DNA of 64,000 nt from positions 2,612,340 to 2,676,339 of the forward strand of contig VWZX01006814.1 of the NCBI GenBank assembly GCA_013399015.1. Direction: 5' to 3'. Positions 37,181 through 49,639 of the stretch are shown here, piece by piece. Position numbers and translations under genes: made by a program. The DNA is from Galbula dea (lineage: Eukaryota > Chordata > Aves > Piciformes > Galbulidae). Position 1 is the stretch's first letter. Every line of letters begins with the position of its first letter. The notes below the pieces were generated by a model. The model was not told the origin of the DNA, searched no databases, and was given only the letters and a program-made list of their open reading frames with translations.

Positions 37181-37400
37181 AGTTTACGAGGCAGTGCTGT
37201 AATGCACTCCGGGGTGTGTCCGGCTGGAATGGTGCCGTTTCCAAAGCTGTTGAAGTTGTTCCTCATAAAAGTTAGTGCTTTGGTTTGTGGTCAGTGCAGA
37301 ACAATATCCCTGGAACAATACTGTATAGTTCTGGTAGTGCTACCTGGCAGAGAGCTAGCTGCCATGCATGGCCCCAGAACGTGTAAGAGCTGTGCGTATA
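37181..37400. promoter_or_regulatory. Candidate conserved noncoding element
   Basis: CpGs cluster here (TTTACGAGG, CACTCCGGGG, TGTCCGGCTGG, GGTGCCGTTTCC, then AACGTGTAAG and TGCGTATAG) directly after an AT-rich block with ATTATGAAATTAATAAAAG. There is no repeat character. A 73-codon plus frame covers it but has no known motif. The reading is inferred from composition. Confidence 0.3.
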
Positions 37401-37553
37401 GCAGGCCTTGTTCTGAGCCATAGGTGATGTGTCACCCAAGTTATGAAGGCTTCCTGATAACCACTGCTTGTGCTATTTGCTCATTTATTTTCTGGGAAAT
37501 TCACACAGAAGACATACTAATATGTTAAATATGTTCAGGATAACATGCATCTT

Positions 37554-37580
37554 TATGTATGTATATATGCATGCATATGT
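37554..37580. repeat. TATG-type microsatellite
   Basis: Imperfect ATGTATGTATATATGCATGCATATG.. tract of simple sequence. Confidence 0.75.
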
Positions 37581-38094
37581 GTTTAAAATGATGAGGAGCT
37601 AATCCTAAAAGGCAAGAAAACCTAAAGATGAGGAACTCATTTAAAACCAAATAAATAGTTGAAGAGTTTCTTAACTTGTTGCTGTCTTTTCTCAGCAGTG
37701 TAGACAACTGGTGGAGTGAGTGTTAATGGTTTTGGCTGTCATTTTGTAGGACTGAAGTGTATTTTAGTAAACGTTGAGCACTTCCATGTAAGTAGCAACC
37801 CTAGGTTCTGTGCATGAGAGCACTGTGAAGCCTCTTTTTCATTTACTACTTCTCTCCTTTGAATTCTTCTTCCTTTTTTAAAAGCTTTTTCTGAAGTTTA
37901 CTTTTACTTTCCATAGTGCATCCAAGCGTGCTTTCTCCCAAGTCAGGAATTTGATCCAGTCAGAAATATAGGACATACTTAACAGGTTTCTGTTGTGCAT
38001 AGCACATATATTTTTCCCTTGCCTTTTTATCCCCTTTTTGTTCAAAGTTCAGGTTAGCCCTTTTTAAAATTTCTGTTTAAAGGAAACATTATTA

Positions 38095-38215
38095 AAAGTT
38101 TAAGCCTGGTAGAGTGAAAAAAATTAATTAAACAGGTCACTAATACCTATAATTGCACTTATTGGTGGGATAATTGCAGGATGTTTGGAGCAAAACATAT
38201 ATGCTGAAGTTTCTT
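38095..38215. promoter_or_regulatory. Possible homeodomain-site cluster
   Basis: AT-rich but complex sequence with TTAATTAAAC, CTAATACC, ATAATTGCAC and GGATAATTGCAGG within about 100 bases. Dense ATTA/TAAT cores with intervening ordered sequence resemble enhancer cores. AT-rich chance sequence gives many such cores, so confidence is low. Confidence 0.2.
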
Positions 38216-38440
38216 TTATACTTCTATTCCTTATTATTTTGTTATTCAATTAGTATAGTGCCTAGAGGCTGCAACCATAATGAAGACTTCATGCTGAATA
38301 TTGTACATGCACATGGTGTGATCTAAGATGTGAATGGATGTGTGGTAGCTTCATAATTTACTCCTCAGATGAGTAACTATTACTGATTATATATTAATTA
38401 CTACTTCACTGCAATCAGTGCTGGCCTGCAAGGGTAGTTT

Positions 38441-38474
38441 AAACTGATGTACTTTTTAAACTGATGTACTTTTC
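38441..38474. repeat. 17-bp tandem duplication
   Basis: AAACTGATGTACTTTTT is immediately repeated as AAACTGATGTACTTTTC. A recent local slippage duplication. Confidence 0.85.
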
Positions 38475-41185
38475 TCTGTAATTACAGTAGTTTAGAAGTA
38501 CATAATGGGCCAAGAGTTGATTACCTCAGCTTGTTCAGTGAACGGATGGCCTTGGGCTCGTAGCAATTTGATCAATTACCTGTAGCCAGAGTCTTGGGAC
38601 TGAATGTCTGAAACATGGTACCTGCAGTTTGGGAGAAAAAAACGGGGTGTATGTTAAGTGCAAAAGGACAAAATTTTCAGCATGCAGTACTATATCCCAT
38701 AAAGCTATTCCTGTCTGACTACTCTGTATTTTTCTGCTTGCTCCACTAGTGCAGATCTTAGAAATCACAATTACCTTACAACAAACCTTGTGGACTAGAA
38801 TTTCTGTCTCCATTGTTCCAGTCAGAGAGTAATTTTGTGGTATGGGCCATTGCTCAAAGTGCTGTGGCAGCTTTTCCTTTTGTGGAAAACTCCTTCCTCA
38901 AGCTCCTCATGCTGCCCAGAAATGCAGAAACATCTCCAGTATTTTAAGTCAGCACCAAGTCATTCAGAAACTAGCTGGCAACTTCCCTGCTTCTTTGAAG
39001 TGTAGGTGAAGTTAATTCTTTCTGCCTGGAATTGTCCTGAGCTGGCAAGCACTGTCACTTGCCAACTCAGAGACACGTTCTGGACTTACCTGAGCTTGCA
39101 AAACATGGAAGTTATTCCCTTGTATAGCATAGCAGTCAAAACAGCAGGCAGCATCTCTGTGATTAAGGAAGATTTATAAGGTCTGTGTTCAAATACACTG
39201 GCAGATTTGATATAAATCCCCAAAATGAAATAAAATAGAAACAAATCCCTCCAGAAATGTACACACTCTGAGAATTTCAAACCCCATCACTGATGGTTTC
39301 AGACTGATTTTTTTTTCAGGGAACTATCTGCTTGTTTTGAAGTTATTTAATGCCATCTGAAATAGATAATTGATTTATGATTTGATATGTACACACTTCC
39401 AGTTCTGCACGGAGCATATGGACTGCTCTTGTACTTTTTCTCCCATGAAAATGATCTGTTTCTATTTCAAACAGCACTGACTGTGGTTTTCCTGTTGCTA
39501 TAGTCAGCTCCAAAAGTATGTTACGAAGTAAAGCACATGGTTCATGTTAATTTACAACTTCTATAGATAAGCACTATTTTAGTTTACAAAGACAAGACAA
39601 ATGTATGACATGATTTTTTTTGTTTACGCACTTGATTAATTTATTCCTTCATAGTCTGTTTATGAAAATGTAACTATACAAGTTTTCCCTTGCAATATTA
39701 AAGATTAATAATAATAGGATCTATTAATACTATTAAATCATAAATAATACTATTTAGAAAATGTAATTTCTTCCTAGATATTATGACCTACATAATAATA
39801 GTTCCATAATTTCACCCTGGAAAATTTACCTAAGGACCACGTCCAGTTCCTTTTATTCATCCACTTGGAAACAAATTCTTCTTTTTTGCTTAGAATGCAA
39901 ATCTGTCTGACATCCTCCATTTTAAAGAAATTATTTTAACATTTCAGGTATAAATATGCTATCAATTTTGTTGTAGGTGTGGAGGCCAGCAGCAGAAATC
40001 AAAGTTTAACTTTTCTCCAGAGTGTAATCTTAAGTAAGACTTAACATGACTTGAGTTTGAAATGGGCTGTTTCTGGAAAAATGATTCCTCCTTTTGCTCA
40101 GTACATCCATGCACTTCTCTAACTGATCCTTCACTTTCTGACAAAAAGTATTTCCCTTCTTAACTTCTTTTAAAGGCGTTCCAGCAATGATAGTTTCTAT
40201 GAAAAACAACTTTAAATTTGTTACCTAGTGGTTTTAAATGATGAAGAGGTGGGAATTCAGTGTGTTTATACAGTGCCTAGTCTGATCCTAGTCTCTTAGG
40301 AAGCACATATTAATATGCAGTTTTGCATGCCATCAACACAGTTTTTGAATGTAACATTTTTAGACTCTTAGAACTTTAGTTCTAAAGATGTATGAGTTAG
40401 AAATTAATTGAGTTAGAGCTTCAGATTCTGACTTCAATTTGTACTATGACTAGTCAGAAAAAAATACTTCTGAACTCAAAAAATTTGGTTTGAAATTAGA
40501 TCATCAACTTGCTTTGTCCTGTGATGTAATTTCATGTGGAGTCTGGTAAAATTACAGCCATATTTTCAGATTTATATATCAACTCTAAGTGCTTCTGAGA
40601 ATAGCAGTTGTTGATTCTTGTCTTTCTCTCTAGCCACTAAGTTGCAAGGTACTACAGTGAGGTATGCAGATGTATGTTAAGGCTGTTGATGTGCTGAAAG
40701 GTACCTTTGTGGTAATTAGAAAGATCATCCCTTGTGAAATGACATATTCCTTTAGTTTTTACATGAGAATAAGCACGTGTAGTACTTTTCTGATGGTAAT
40801 GGGATTAAGATTTGTGTGAAAAGTTATAAGGACATGGAACTTTGAAATGGAAAATGAGAATTTTTCTCTTAAACATTAGGGAAAACCAAATTAGCAGTGT
40901 GACGCCATTAGCCTACTGAGGTTTTAGCTAGCAATGTGAATCTACTTTTAAAGTTATCTTCCTTTATCCTGTGTGTTGTTACTTTACAGAACATTGGCTT
41001 GGCTGCTTATAGCTAGTGTGTTGAGTTTTTCAAACATTTGCTGTTAGTAGATGAAGATGGGGATGCTTTTCTTCAGGTGTATCCATTCACAGGTTCTTAA
41101 ATGGTAAAGGATATAAGTCTATCTTTGAGTCCTGTTCTGGTTAAGGAAAAAATAAAAAAAGGGGAAACAAGGAAAAAAAATCAGG
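38475..41185. other. Unique noncoding sequence
   Basis: No gene or repeat family recognised. A 92-codon minus frame at 38535-38813 has no motif. Confidence 0.5.
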
Positions 41186-41190
41186 CTGCT

Positions 41191-41305
41191 AAAACACTGG
41201 ATGAGGTCTCAGGAGATCTGAGTTTGGTCCTTTTTTCTTTGTTATATCCTTCCCATCTGACCTTGCTTAAATCACTTCAATCTTTTACAGTTGTTTCAGC
41301 CTTTT
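41191..41305 (+). mobile_element. MIR-like (CORE-SINE) relic
   Basis: A decayed plus-strand MIR-type SINE. Recognisable pieces are GGTCTCAGGAGATCTGAGTTT (the CAGGAGACCTGGGTT region), then CATCTGACCTTGC with AAATCACTTCAATC (the TGACCTTGGGCAAGTCACTTCACC region), then ACAGTTGTTTCAGC (near GCCTCAGTTTC). The blocks are in the right order and at near-correct spacing. MIR elements are tRNA-derived SINEs that spread in early amniotes. Only strongly decayed copies remain in birds. Confidence 0.6.
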
Positions 41306-41395
41306 TACATAAACAGTCTTGTCTTTAATGTCTGTTCTGTTTCTCCTTAATTGTACAAGTGAATTAAAACATCACTGTCTTCCTCCTTTACCTCT

Positions 41396-41440
41396 ATATA
41401 TTATATTATACTGTACTGTAAATATACTGTAAATTCTTAG
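41396..41440. repeat. TA-rich simple sequence
   Basis: Imperfect TATATTATATTATACTGTACTG..-type alternation, about 45 bases, just upstream of the LTR. Confidence 0.7.
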
Positions 41441-41516
41441 CTGCAGTAGAATCTCAAAGTACATAACAGCTCTTAATACAAATTGGTATAGACCTCACAT
41501 GGATGTCCAAAACTTA

Positions 41517-41521
41517 CTATA
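41517..41521. repeat. Target-site duplication, left
   Basis: CTATA, identical to the five bases directly after the LTR at 41998-42002. Confidence 0.8.
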
Positions 41522-41997
41522 TGACCTGGTTTTGCTGGTACAGAATCCTAGGCCAGCCATGGGCTGCAGGCCATTAGCAGTTTGGAGTCAGCCTGGGCAG
41601 CTGACCTGAGTTGGCTACAGGTGTGTCCCAGACCATAAAAGTCACGCTTAGTGTAAAGGAGGAAGTTTACTGAGGATGAAGGGCTTCCTGCTTTGGTTTC
41701 TGTATCTTGCTTGGACTCTTTCTTCTCCTGGTCCTCTTTCTTCTCCTGCTCCTCTTCCTTCTCCTGCTGACTGCCTTCCTGTTTATTGTGACTGCTGTAC
41801 ATTTCACTGAGCTTAGTATAACTTTGTATACTTTATATTGGTATTAATATCAGTTTGGTTGTGTCATTAAACCTGTTTTCATTTCATTCCATGGGTCTTT
41901 TCTCCTTTTCCTGATCCCCCTTTCTTGGCTGGGGGAAGTCGCTGCATGATAGAGCAACTGCTATAGTTTAGCCCCAGATGCAGGCTAAACATAGACA
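41522..41997 (+). mobile_element. Solo LTR of an avian ERVL-like retrovirus
   Basis: A 476-bp solo LTR that begins TG (41522) and ends CA (41997), with perfect 5-bp direct repeats CTATA at 41517-41521 and 41998-42002. A 5-bp target duplication fits the ERVL class. The start (TGACCTGGTTTTGCTGG) and end (GGCTAAACATAGACA) resemble the avian ERVL LTR pattern I remember. Inside are a CATAAAA box at about 41634, a possible ATTAAA polyadenylation signal (41866-41871), and a G-rich end region near 41930-41940. An 18-bp pyrimidine repeat (41720-41773) is an insertion-like expansion absent from the related LTR at 60535. No gag, pol or env sequence adjoins it, so it arose by recombination between the two LTRs of a provirus. 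Confidence 0.85.
41720..41773. repeat. 18-bp tandem repeat, three units, inside the LTR
   Basis: Units at 41720-41737, 41738-41755 and 41756-41773 have the form TTCTTCTCCTGSTCCTCT, with a diverged last unit. On the minus strand they read as Gln/Glu/Lys repeats, which explains the charged 84-codon frame at 41548-41802. That frame is therefore not a gene. Confidence 0.85.
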
Positions 41998-42002
41998 CTA
42001 TA
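41998..42002. repeat. Target-site duplication, right
   Basis: CTATA, pairing with 41517-41521. Confidence 0.8.
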
Positions 42003-42735
42003 ATAATCTATAACTGGGTTTAAAAAAAAAAAGGACATTGAACATTTTCCCCCACAGACTGATTCTAAGTTTATTTTGATCACTTCCAAAATGGATGTCA
42101 TTTCCATAAATCACAAAAGTATCTAAATGTGACTGAGCAATTAACCAGATCTTTCTATAAAACAGAAAAGCAAGGGGTATATTTCACTGTTTTCTGAAGT
42201 TGACTATAGCTAGCCATAAGGTAAGAGCAGGCACTCTTTACTGCCATTAAACCTTCAGTGCATCCTGCTTACATTGTCAGTGTTAGGCAGATCACCAGGT
42301 TCTTAGTTCTGAGGATGTTTTCTACCCAAGCCAGATTTAAAGTAAGTAGATTTTGGTTTTTAGCTTTCGTTCATAGTATGGCACATGATCTGCTTTTTGG
42401 GATCACATGTGACTTTTGGTTGGAAAAGTCACCCAAGATCCCAAGGGCTTAGAACACCAACAGTGTCTTTGATCTCTCTCATGCTCTTCTTCTTAAACAT
42501 TGTAGTTGTGTCTTTTAATCTTTAAAGGGTTTTTTTAAAGTTTCTTAAAGGATGCTGGGACTAACTTCTGTTTGCAGTATATATTAGCTTAGGATAGATG
42601 TCCTGTGGCTGCTTCTGAGCTAGATATGTGTTCGGTTGCAGTGTTTTTTGCTACTGAACTCTTTTCTAATATCAATTTTTCAGATGTAATAATATATTAG
42701 TTCTCTCATTAGACACCTGTGGACAGCTCCAGTTA
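42003..42735. other. Unique noncoding sequence
   Basis: No gene or repeat family recognised. An 11-base A run lies at about 42022. Confidence 0.5.
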
Positions 42736-42739
42736 CTCA

Positions 42740-42945
42740 TGTATGAACTGACCCTCCTCTAAGAACACTCACGTACTGAGATACCGAGAAAGCTGAGGTG
42801 AAGTCCATAAACACTCCAGTAAAAAGTGATTACTGGCCACGGACAAGCTGAGCTTACTTGTCAGAGCACTTCAGAAGGGGGGATAGGCAGAGAAGAAGAG
42901 AATAAGGACACTGTAAAACGCCGCAGTTGTAGCTTTTGGTGAGTA
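42740..42945 (+). other. Possible noncoding exon ending in a strong donor
   Basis: The sequence GCTTTTG/GTGAGT has its GT at 42939-42940 and fits the 5' splice-site consensus well. The 190 bases before it are GC-richer than the neighbours and hold five CpGs (TCACGTAC, TACCGAG, CCACGGAC, AAACGCCGC). No long frame or known protein is present. It could be a first exon of a noncoding RNA or chance. Confidence 0.2.
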
Positions 42946-45900
42946 GCTTTCATATTCTGTTACTCTGTTAAGTGGTGAGCAGCATGTTCCAAGAAGTGCC
43001 AATTCAGTCCTGAGCTCCAGTGAAGAAAAATGTGAGGTCACTTGCAAAACAACTGCAAGAGAGTATGTGCTGTTATTGCTTCTCTAAGTCACGCTGGTTC
43101 AAGCTCATTTTTAAAGGTAAAATGTCACTTTAGAAGCATCTGATTTCTGGTTTCATGGAAATGCTGCAGTATGTGCTTTCAAAATGATGATGATTTATAT
43201 TTATGTTCCTTTTTATAGACTTAATAAGTACAGGGATTGAGGAGTGAAACCTTAATGTTAAGGAGCTATTTAAGTACAGATTTCTAGTGTTCATGAAACA
43301 GTATTTCTGTACACAGAAAAATGAACTCAGTTGCTGAACATAACTTTTCATTCCACTTAATCATGTTTGTTGTATGTATTGTGTGTTCACATGTCTCCAG
43401 ACACACAACTGACACTTACTTCGTGGACTATGGTTCAAGTGCAATTAGGAGTCATCACATGGTTGTGTAGTTTGAAGAGATAGATGTAAGGCACTTTTTA
43501 TGAAATTGTAGAGGGTTCACTGTCTCAAATGGCAAAGGATATGCAAACCATACATTTTTCTTCACCTAGTCTGTCTCATTTAAACCTATGTGTCCAGTGT
43601 TTGAAAGTAAATATTAAAAATACCTATCTGCCTGTCTCATGTGCTCAAGTTAAGCTCTTGTGTAGATGAAAGGATGTTCAGTATAACAGATCCTTAAATT
43701 AACCACAATGATCTAATTGAGGAACTCAACAATGACTTGAGGAGCTTTGGTAGAAATACATGGAAGAAGCTGGTATTAAGCCAATCTGCTAGAGTTTGGC
43801 CCTTAGTCTAGACCCTTCCCTGCAGTGTAAGCAAGGCAAGGGAAGATTTTTTTGAACTTCGTAGGTAACATTAATGAAGACATGGATTGACCCAATATGG
43901 CAAGATCACCTTGGAGAAGGATTTTCCCAAATATTAAAATACTTAAAATGTTTCTAGAAATAAATGAGTGTTTTGTGGGTAGGGAGGAATATTGTTTTCA
44001 GTTGGGTGCTGAAAAGTTGGTTATGTTTTGGACTTCCTGGAGAAGAAACACTGGTACAATGTCTTAACAGATAATGACAGAGGTGATTCTGACTACAAGT
44101 TGTGACACAGGAGTGTCTGTAAAGATTAATAGTGGTAATTAATAGTCAGTCAGCCCTATTGATGGGCTTGCTTTTATAATGGAAATGTTTTAGGTTTGAT
44201 TAACATAGCATTATGATGGACAAAAACGGTTTGATTTTTGCAGAGTTTTACCATGCGTTGAAGCTTAAAACTTTTCAAATATTTGGCCACAAGTATTTCT
44301 GCCAACTGCTTCTAGCTCTTCAATGACAGGTATTATTTTCAGTTCTGACCCCTGTAGGTCCTGATATCTAGCTTACATCTTAAGCTTGCAAGCTTCACTG
44401 AAATGGCACTCCAAAGTTCTAGTGTTCACTGAATGTCCACACATCCCCAAATCTTTCCACTTATCAACAAACACTTTTTAAAGTTTTTCATAGCTTTTCC
44501 CATTCTGGAATGCTGCTTTAAATATTTAAATATTTTCCAAGTCTGTTGCCTCTTTGCATTACCTCTACTTATTTTATCATGCTGGTACCTTCCCATCTTC
44601 TAGCTCATTGGAAACCACCTTTAAGGTACTTTCTTAGCTATCCTCAATTCATTTCTTGTCTCCTGTTCTTTACCAGGAGTTTAACTACACAGTTGGTCAT
44701 TTAAAGATGATTACATCCATCAGTCACAGAGTTATTTTGGTTATTCTTCTGGATTTAGCACCTCAACAAAAATTAACCCTGCTCACGTGGGTTGACATTG
44801 GCTGTGTTTTTGTGCTAAACTAATCTAATGGTGAGCTGCCACTGAAAGGCACAGGTACTGACCTTCTCCTCATCTACACAGTAACACATAATTTACTTAA
44901 TACACTCAGGGTAATTTGCTTGGGCCTCTTGATGTACTGCTACCTTTATGTTTTGTGGTATTTACACTTACAAATTGAAAATTCACCTTGCAGCAGATGC
45001 ATAATGGTCAAAAGCACAATGGTCAAAGCCTCTGTTCTGAAATAACTAATCATCAACGGAGGAGAATACAGTGAGGTTTGGGTGAATGTGGGGAATGTAA
45101 AGGTAATGTAGTGCCTCTTTCTGTGCACTCCTATCCTGAGCTGTTGTTACTACAAGCTCTGACATGATTCAGTATGGCCCAACTGGTTTAACTGAAGTCT
45201 GGCAAACAGGAGTAGAATAAATGCTTGGGAAGCATCCATATGGAAGAGTGCCCAGCTCCATCCTTACTATTGCAAGCCATTAGAGCTACATGGACTCTAT
45301 TTTCCCATGTCTGTCTATTGGTGGGTTTATGGCTGTTTTGTTTCAGGAGCATGATACAAAATTTCTGTATGCATGCCTTAAACTCATATTTATAACCAGA
45401 AGTTTCTGTAGGTGTTTTAAAATTTTGAAAGTGTGTTTTTTTAATTATTCTTGTGCAGTTTGATCATGTTTTTCACCTGAATTTTACAGTCCTTCAGAGC
45501 TAATTCTTGAAAATGGTAATTTTCTTAAGTGTTTTATGAAATTTTAATTCTTAAGTTTATGATGTTTTTGTTCATTCCAAGGTGAATGCTTTTTCCCTTT
45601 TAGACCTCTGCTTTTTGAAAATTTTGTGTTACTGCTGCTTAAAACTAAGAAATGTTCAGAGAATATTGCTGTATACTTTAAACATTAATTTTTTGTCACT
45701 CTTCACAAATAGTTTGAAGAGCAGTATTACAAATTCCAGTGTATTTATTAATTCATTTTATAGAGGCCAAATTAGCAAATTAGTTTTTCTTCATTGTTCT
45801 TTTTCTGACATTTTGACTTGGAGACCATGATAATTCCACTGTCACCCTGTTTGCTGTCAGTATATCATGATGCTTTCCCACAGATTTCATAAGCTTAGCA

Positions 45901-47145
45901 GATTGTCCTTAGTTGCCCACCTCTCTCCTAACATTTGTTCCTATTTTGGTACGCAAAACGAGAATCAGTGTTGAGATACTTCTAAATGAAAGACATTATA
46001 TAAATTATGAGAGATTCTGTCAGGAGGATTATCTGATTACTAAAGATTGGCTACCACAATTAGGTAACTCAAAATAACTGAAGACAAGGGAACTTGATTT
46101 TCAGCTCAAGTTTGTGGCTCAAGGTAAATCAGTGTCTATAGGCTGAAGTTTTTACTGTTCAAATTTGAAGCTTGTCTATTTTGTACAATTTCCTACTTAA
46201 CTTGAAGACTTTATTTTGACATTACAGACATGTCAAGGCTAAATTAAATTCTATAATTTCATCATTAAACATTTAAGTTAGCTTCCTTCCTCTCCAATGT
46301 CAGACCATTCTTCCTGGACTACCACAGACAATTTTGACTATCCCCCTAAGTGAACATGAGCAAGGAATGAATGAGAAATGTGATATTTTGATGTTTTGAA
46401 GAGACTGAATGCAGAAAAAATATGGTTTACTGAAGATTTTATGACGGAGCACCAGGGTCTTTACTTGATAAACAAATCCAAATCACTGAGATAAAAGCTT
46501 AATTCTGGAAATAAATGAGTGCTTTTTGTTTGGCAGTTTTTATATACTCTAGCCTGCCCATTCTGGGAATGCATTGTTTTAAATTGATTTGGGTAGAATT
46601 TACTGTTTCTTAAGAACAGAGATTGCCATGAACAGTTTGTAGTATTTGACAAAGTATTTATTCCTGTAAGGAACATTGTTCCAACACATCTCTGCAATAC
46701 TGTCATCTGTTACTTTCCCTAATGTGTGTAAGAGGAATGTACAGCTAACATGTACTACTGGAAATGAAGCTAAAGAAGCAGAACTCTTTTTCTTCATGCT
46801 GGTGTTCATGTTTAATATTAAGACCAGTTATCTTCCTGTAATTCCTACTAGCTTACTGAAGCTTCTGTAAAGGAGATTACATTTTTTTCCAATGGCGAGA
46901 TGTTATGTGCTTTGATAAAGAAATGTTTCTTTTCTGTAAGTCAGTCGTTAGTAATACAACAATTATTTGATAATACTTCATTCACAATGGCATGCTTAGA
47001 GTAGTTGCTTCAAATTCATTTTAAAGAAAATAATTACTTGTTTCTAACATCCCTAAAGAAATAATTGTGTAATAAAAAATGATGACTGACATATTTGTTA
47101 CCTGTACCAAGTGCAAATATTCCTTGAATTTTGAAGCAATTTTGC
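42946..47145. other. Unique noncoding sequence
   Basis: No gene or repeat family recognised. It includes the 14-bp palindrome AAGCTTGCAAGCTT at 44392-44405 and a C/T-leaning stretch at 44.3-44.7 kb that I could not classify. Confidence 0.5.
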
Positions 47146-47149
47146 AGGG

Positions 47150-47345
47150 TTTTATGTTTAAATATTGAAACCTATTAAAATTGCCCGTAGAGAGTTGTGG
47201 GAGAGGTTATCTGTGGGCCTCTGCTAATTAATTATGATATATTTTACTTCCATGTGATTTGTCACTACTAGTCCTGTAAGGGCTACAGGAAAAATCATTT
47301 GTTTAATCTGACTGGGACCTTGTGGCATTTAATTGTAAGCATAAC
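47150..47345. promoter_or_regulatory. Possible conserved noncoding element
   Basis: Complex unique sequence including CTAATTAATTATGATAT, TGGGAGAGGTTATCTGTGGGC and ATTGCCCGTAGAGAG. It looks more ordered than its neighbours and is not a repeat I know. Weak compositional inference. Confidence 0.22.
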
Positions 47346-49635
47346 GGTGATACAATAAATCCAAATGAATTTGGACAGTGATTAACATGGAGCTCCTTGA
47401 TATGGTAATGAGATTAAAAAACTGGTTCCTAAGTGTTTCTGTGGGTTTCATTAACATTTTTGCAACTAAACACTTTTTAGGGTAAGAGCGTTTCCTTGTT
47501 ATTGACCAGTATGTGTTAATAGTTGAATGTAACCTGTGTGAAGATATGTTCGTATCTATGTACAATGTATAAATATTTTTGTATACGTGTATGGAAAATG
47601 TACAAAGGAAATATAATATGGAAGGCTTTTGCAGCATTTAATTGTGGTGAGCCAAACTAAAATACACCACAGTTAACCTTATTATTGCATATATTTCAAG
47701 CATCCTAAAATGTACTAGTTAACTAATCACAGGTATGTAGTTCCTGCTCTGAAAGCTTATTATCTAAGACACTTGCAAATATTTAGGTGTCTGCATAGCT
47801 TTACTACTGTGAGTAGTTCTGCTGGTTTTCTTTATCTGTTTTTGAAGGATTTATGCCCAAATTCATCATTACATGGCAAATTTGCAACATGAAAACGAAG
47901 GAAGAAAAAACAAAGAGGTTTGATATGGTTGTTCAGAAAGGATGTATGTTCATCCTTTCAGAAGTTTTGTCATCACATTGCTAGAAAGCTGAAATTTTAA
48001 GAATGTATTTATAATATTGGTATTTAGCGGAATTATAAGACTGTAGAGAAGATAAGGAGTATTTCCATTAACAGCATCAAACTGCTACTGGACTTAAAGG
48101 CAAGGGAAGTTTTTGTTTGCTTATTCTTGCAACTTGCCTTCTGCTTATTTTAGTATTTTTCCAAAACTTGGCTCTTCTTCTTCTGTGCTGATGTTTAAAT
48201 GGACTTGATATCATCTCCAATTGTTTGATCATCTTTCTCTTCTTTATTCTATTAATATTTTTAATGCTAAAAAAAAAGGTGATTAATTGGAAGATCAAAA
48301 CACTCATTCTCTGTAATCAGCATTCATGTAGCAATAGTGCAGTTTTCATATTCTTCCGTGGCAAAATGCTTTTCTGGGCTCTAGAAGGAAAAATGGTTCA
48401 GTTCCTACAGCTTCTCCATTCCTCAGTGTTATGATTGCTAACCAAAGGATCACTATCAGTTGTCATTGGAGCTTTGAGTTTCTCCACAAAATGGAGACAT
48501 AGCAGAGGTAGGTATTTTGTGACTCAATGAACAAGCGGAACTTGAGACTTACTGCCAACCTGCTGTGTATCACACTTCCCTTTAGACTCTAGCTCAGGAA
48601 AATATTCAGTATAGGAAACATATGATATTTGGGTGCTTGTTTGTTCATCTGTTTGTTTTCAATTACATGAAAGGTGGAGGGTATAGTTCAGGTGGAGGGG
48701 GAACTGCTTACTGCTCTCTTATGGAATTCTGTGAATATCTAGCTGCTTTACCTGCCTGTGTGCTGAGGTTCTGTGTATGAAACTCAGCATAGCACCTAGT
48801 ACTTCCTTGGCATTCTACAGCTGTAAAGCTCTGCCTTTTCTTCTTTGTGCTACCGTGTAAATCTGTCCCCTGCATTCCTTGAGTCTTTTATTTCTTTGTG
48901 TCAGTTATTTCCTTAGCTCCCTCCTGTTTGTGTTATTCCATTAAATCCCTAGAGAACGAGCTTCAGAGCTGAAGCTGGAGCCTTAGAGCTGGCGTAGGAC
49001 ATTCCTGTCACCAGAATAATACAGGTTTCTTGTTTCCATTTGCTTGCAGAATTAGAAAAGGGCTTTGAGCATCTAACCCTCCCACAGCTCCAAGGCAGGA
49101 CCCATGATGTGAGTGGTTTGGCTAGTTTTGTTTTGATTTTAATCTGGATTGCAACTTCATATTTGGATTGATTTTTATCTTTGGTAGGAAAATGTCGATT
49201 GTTATTCTAACAATGGGTAGAAATTTATGTCACAAATGGTGTTGTGACCTATATTCTGTTGCTATCCCACACACAGAGCTCTCTTTGCCTTCACTGGGAT
49301 CCCAGATGTAGAATTGATGGTGAGAACAGGCCACAGGCAAAGCTGTATATGTCTTGTAATGGGCAGGATTAGAATTCGTGGTGCTGTCTCTGAGCTTCTG
49401 TGGTACTGTGATGCAGAAGTTTTATTCAAATCTATAAACGAAGGGTTTTACTCAATTAAATATCTGTAGGTAATGTTTGTGTAAAGGTTACTGCAGCTGC
49501 CCAACTTCAGCTCCCTCTATTGCTATGTGTCTTGTGTTATGGAACTTCCATCAGCAAGTACTGATGTATTGACAGCTCCTGTCAGCTGAGGTTTTGGTAC
49601 CTAAATGCATACTGATGGTAGTGCTAAAGTCTTCA
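47346..49635. other. Unique noncoding sequence
   Basis: No gene or repeat family recognised. A 102-codon minus frame at 47329-47637 (overlapping the left edge) has no motif. Confidence 0.5.
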
Positions 49636-49639
49636 GCAT

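Noticed and set aside
41548..41802. Charged Gln/Glu/Lys-rich frame (84 codons, minus)
   Set aside because: It is the antisense reading of the 18-bp pyrimidine repeat inside a retroviral LTR.
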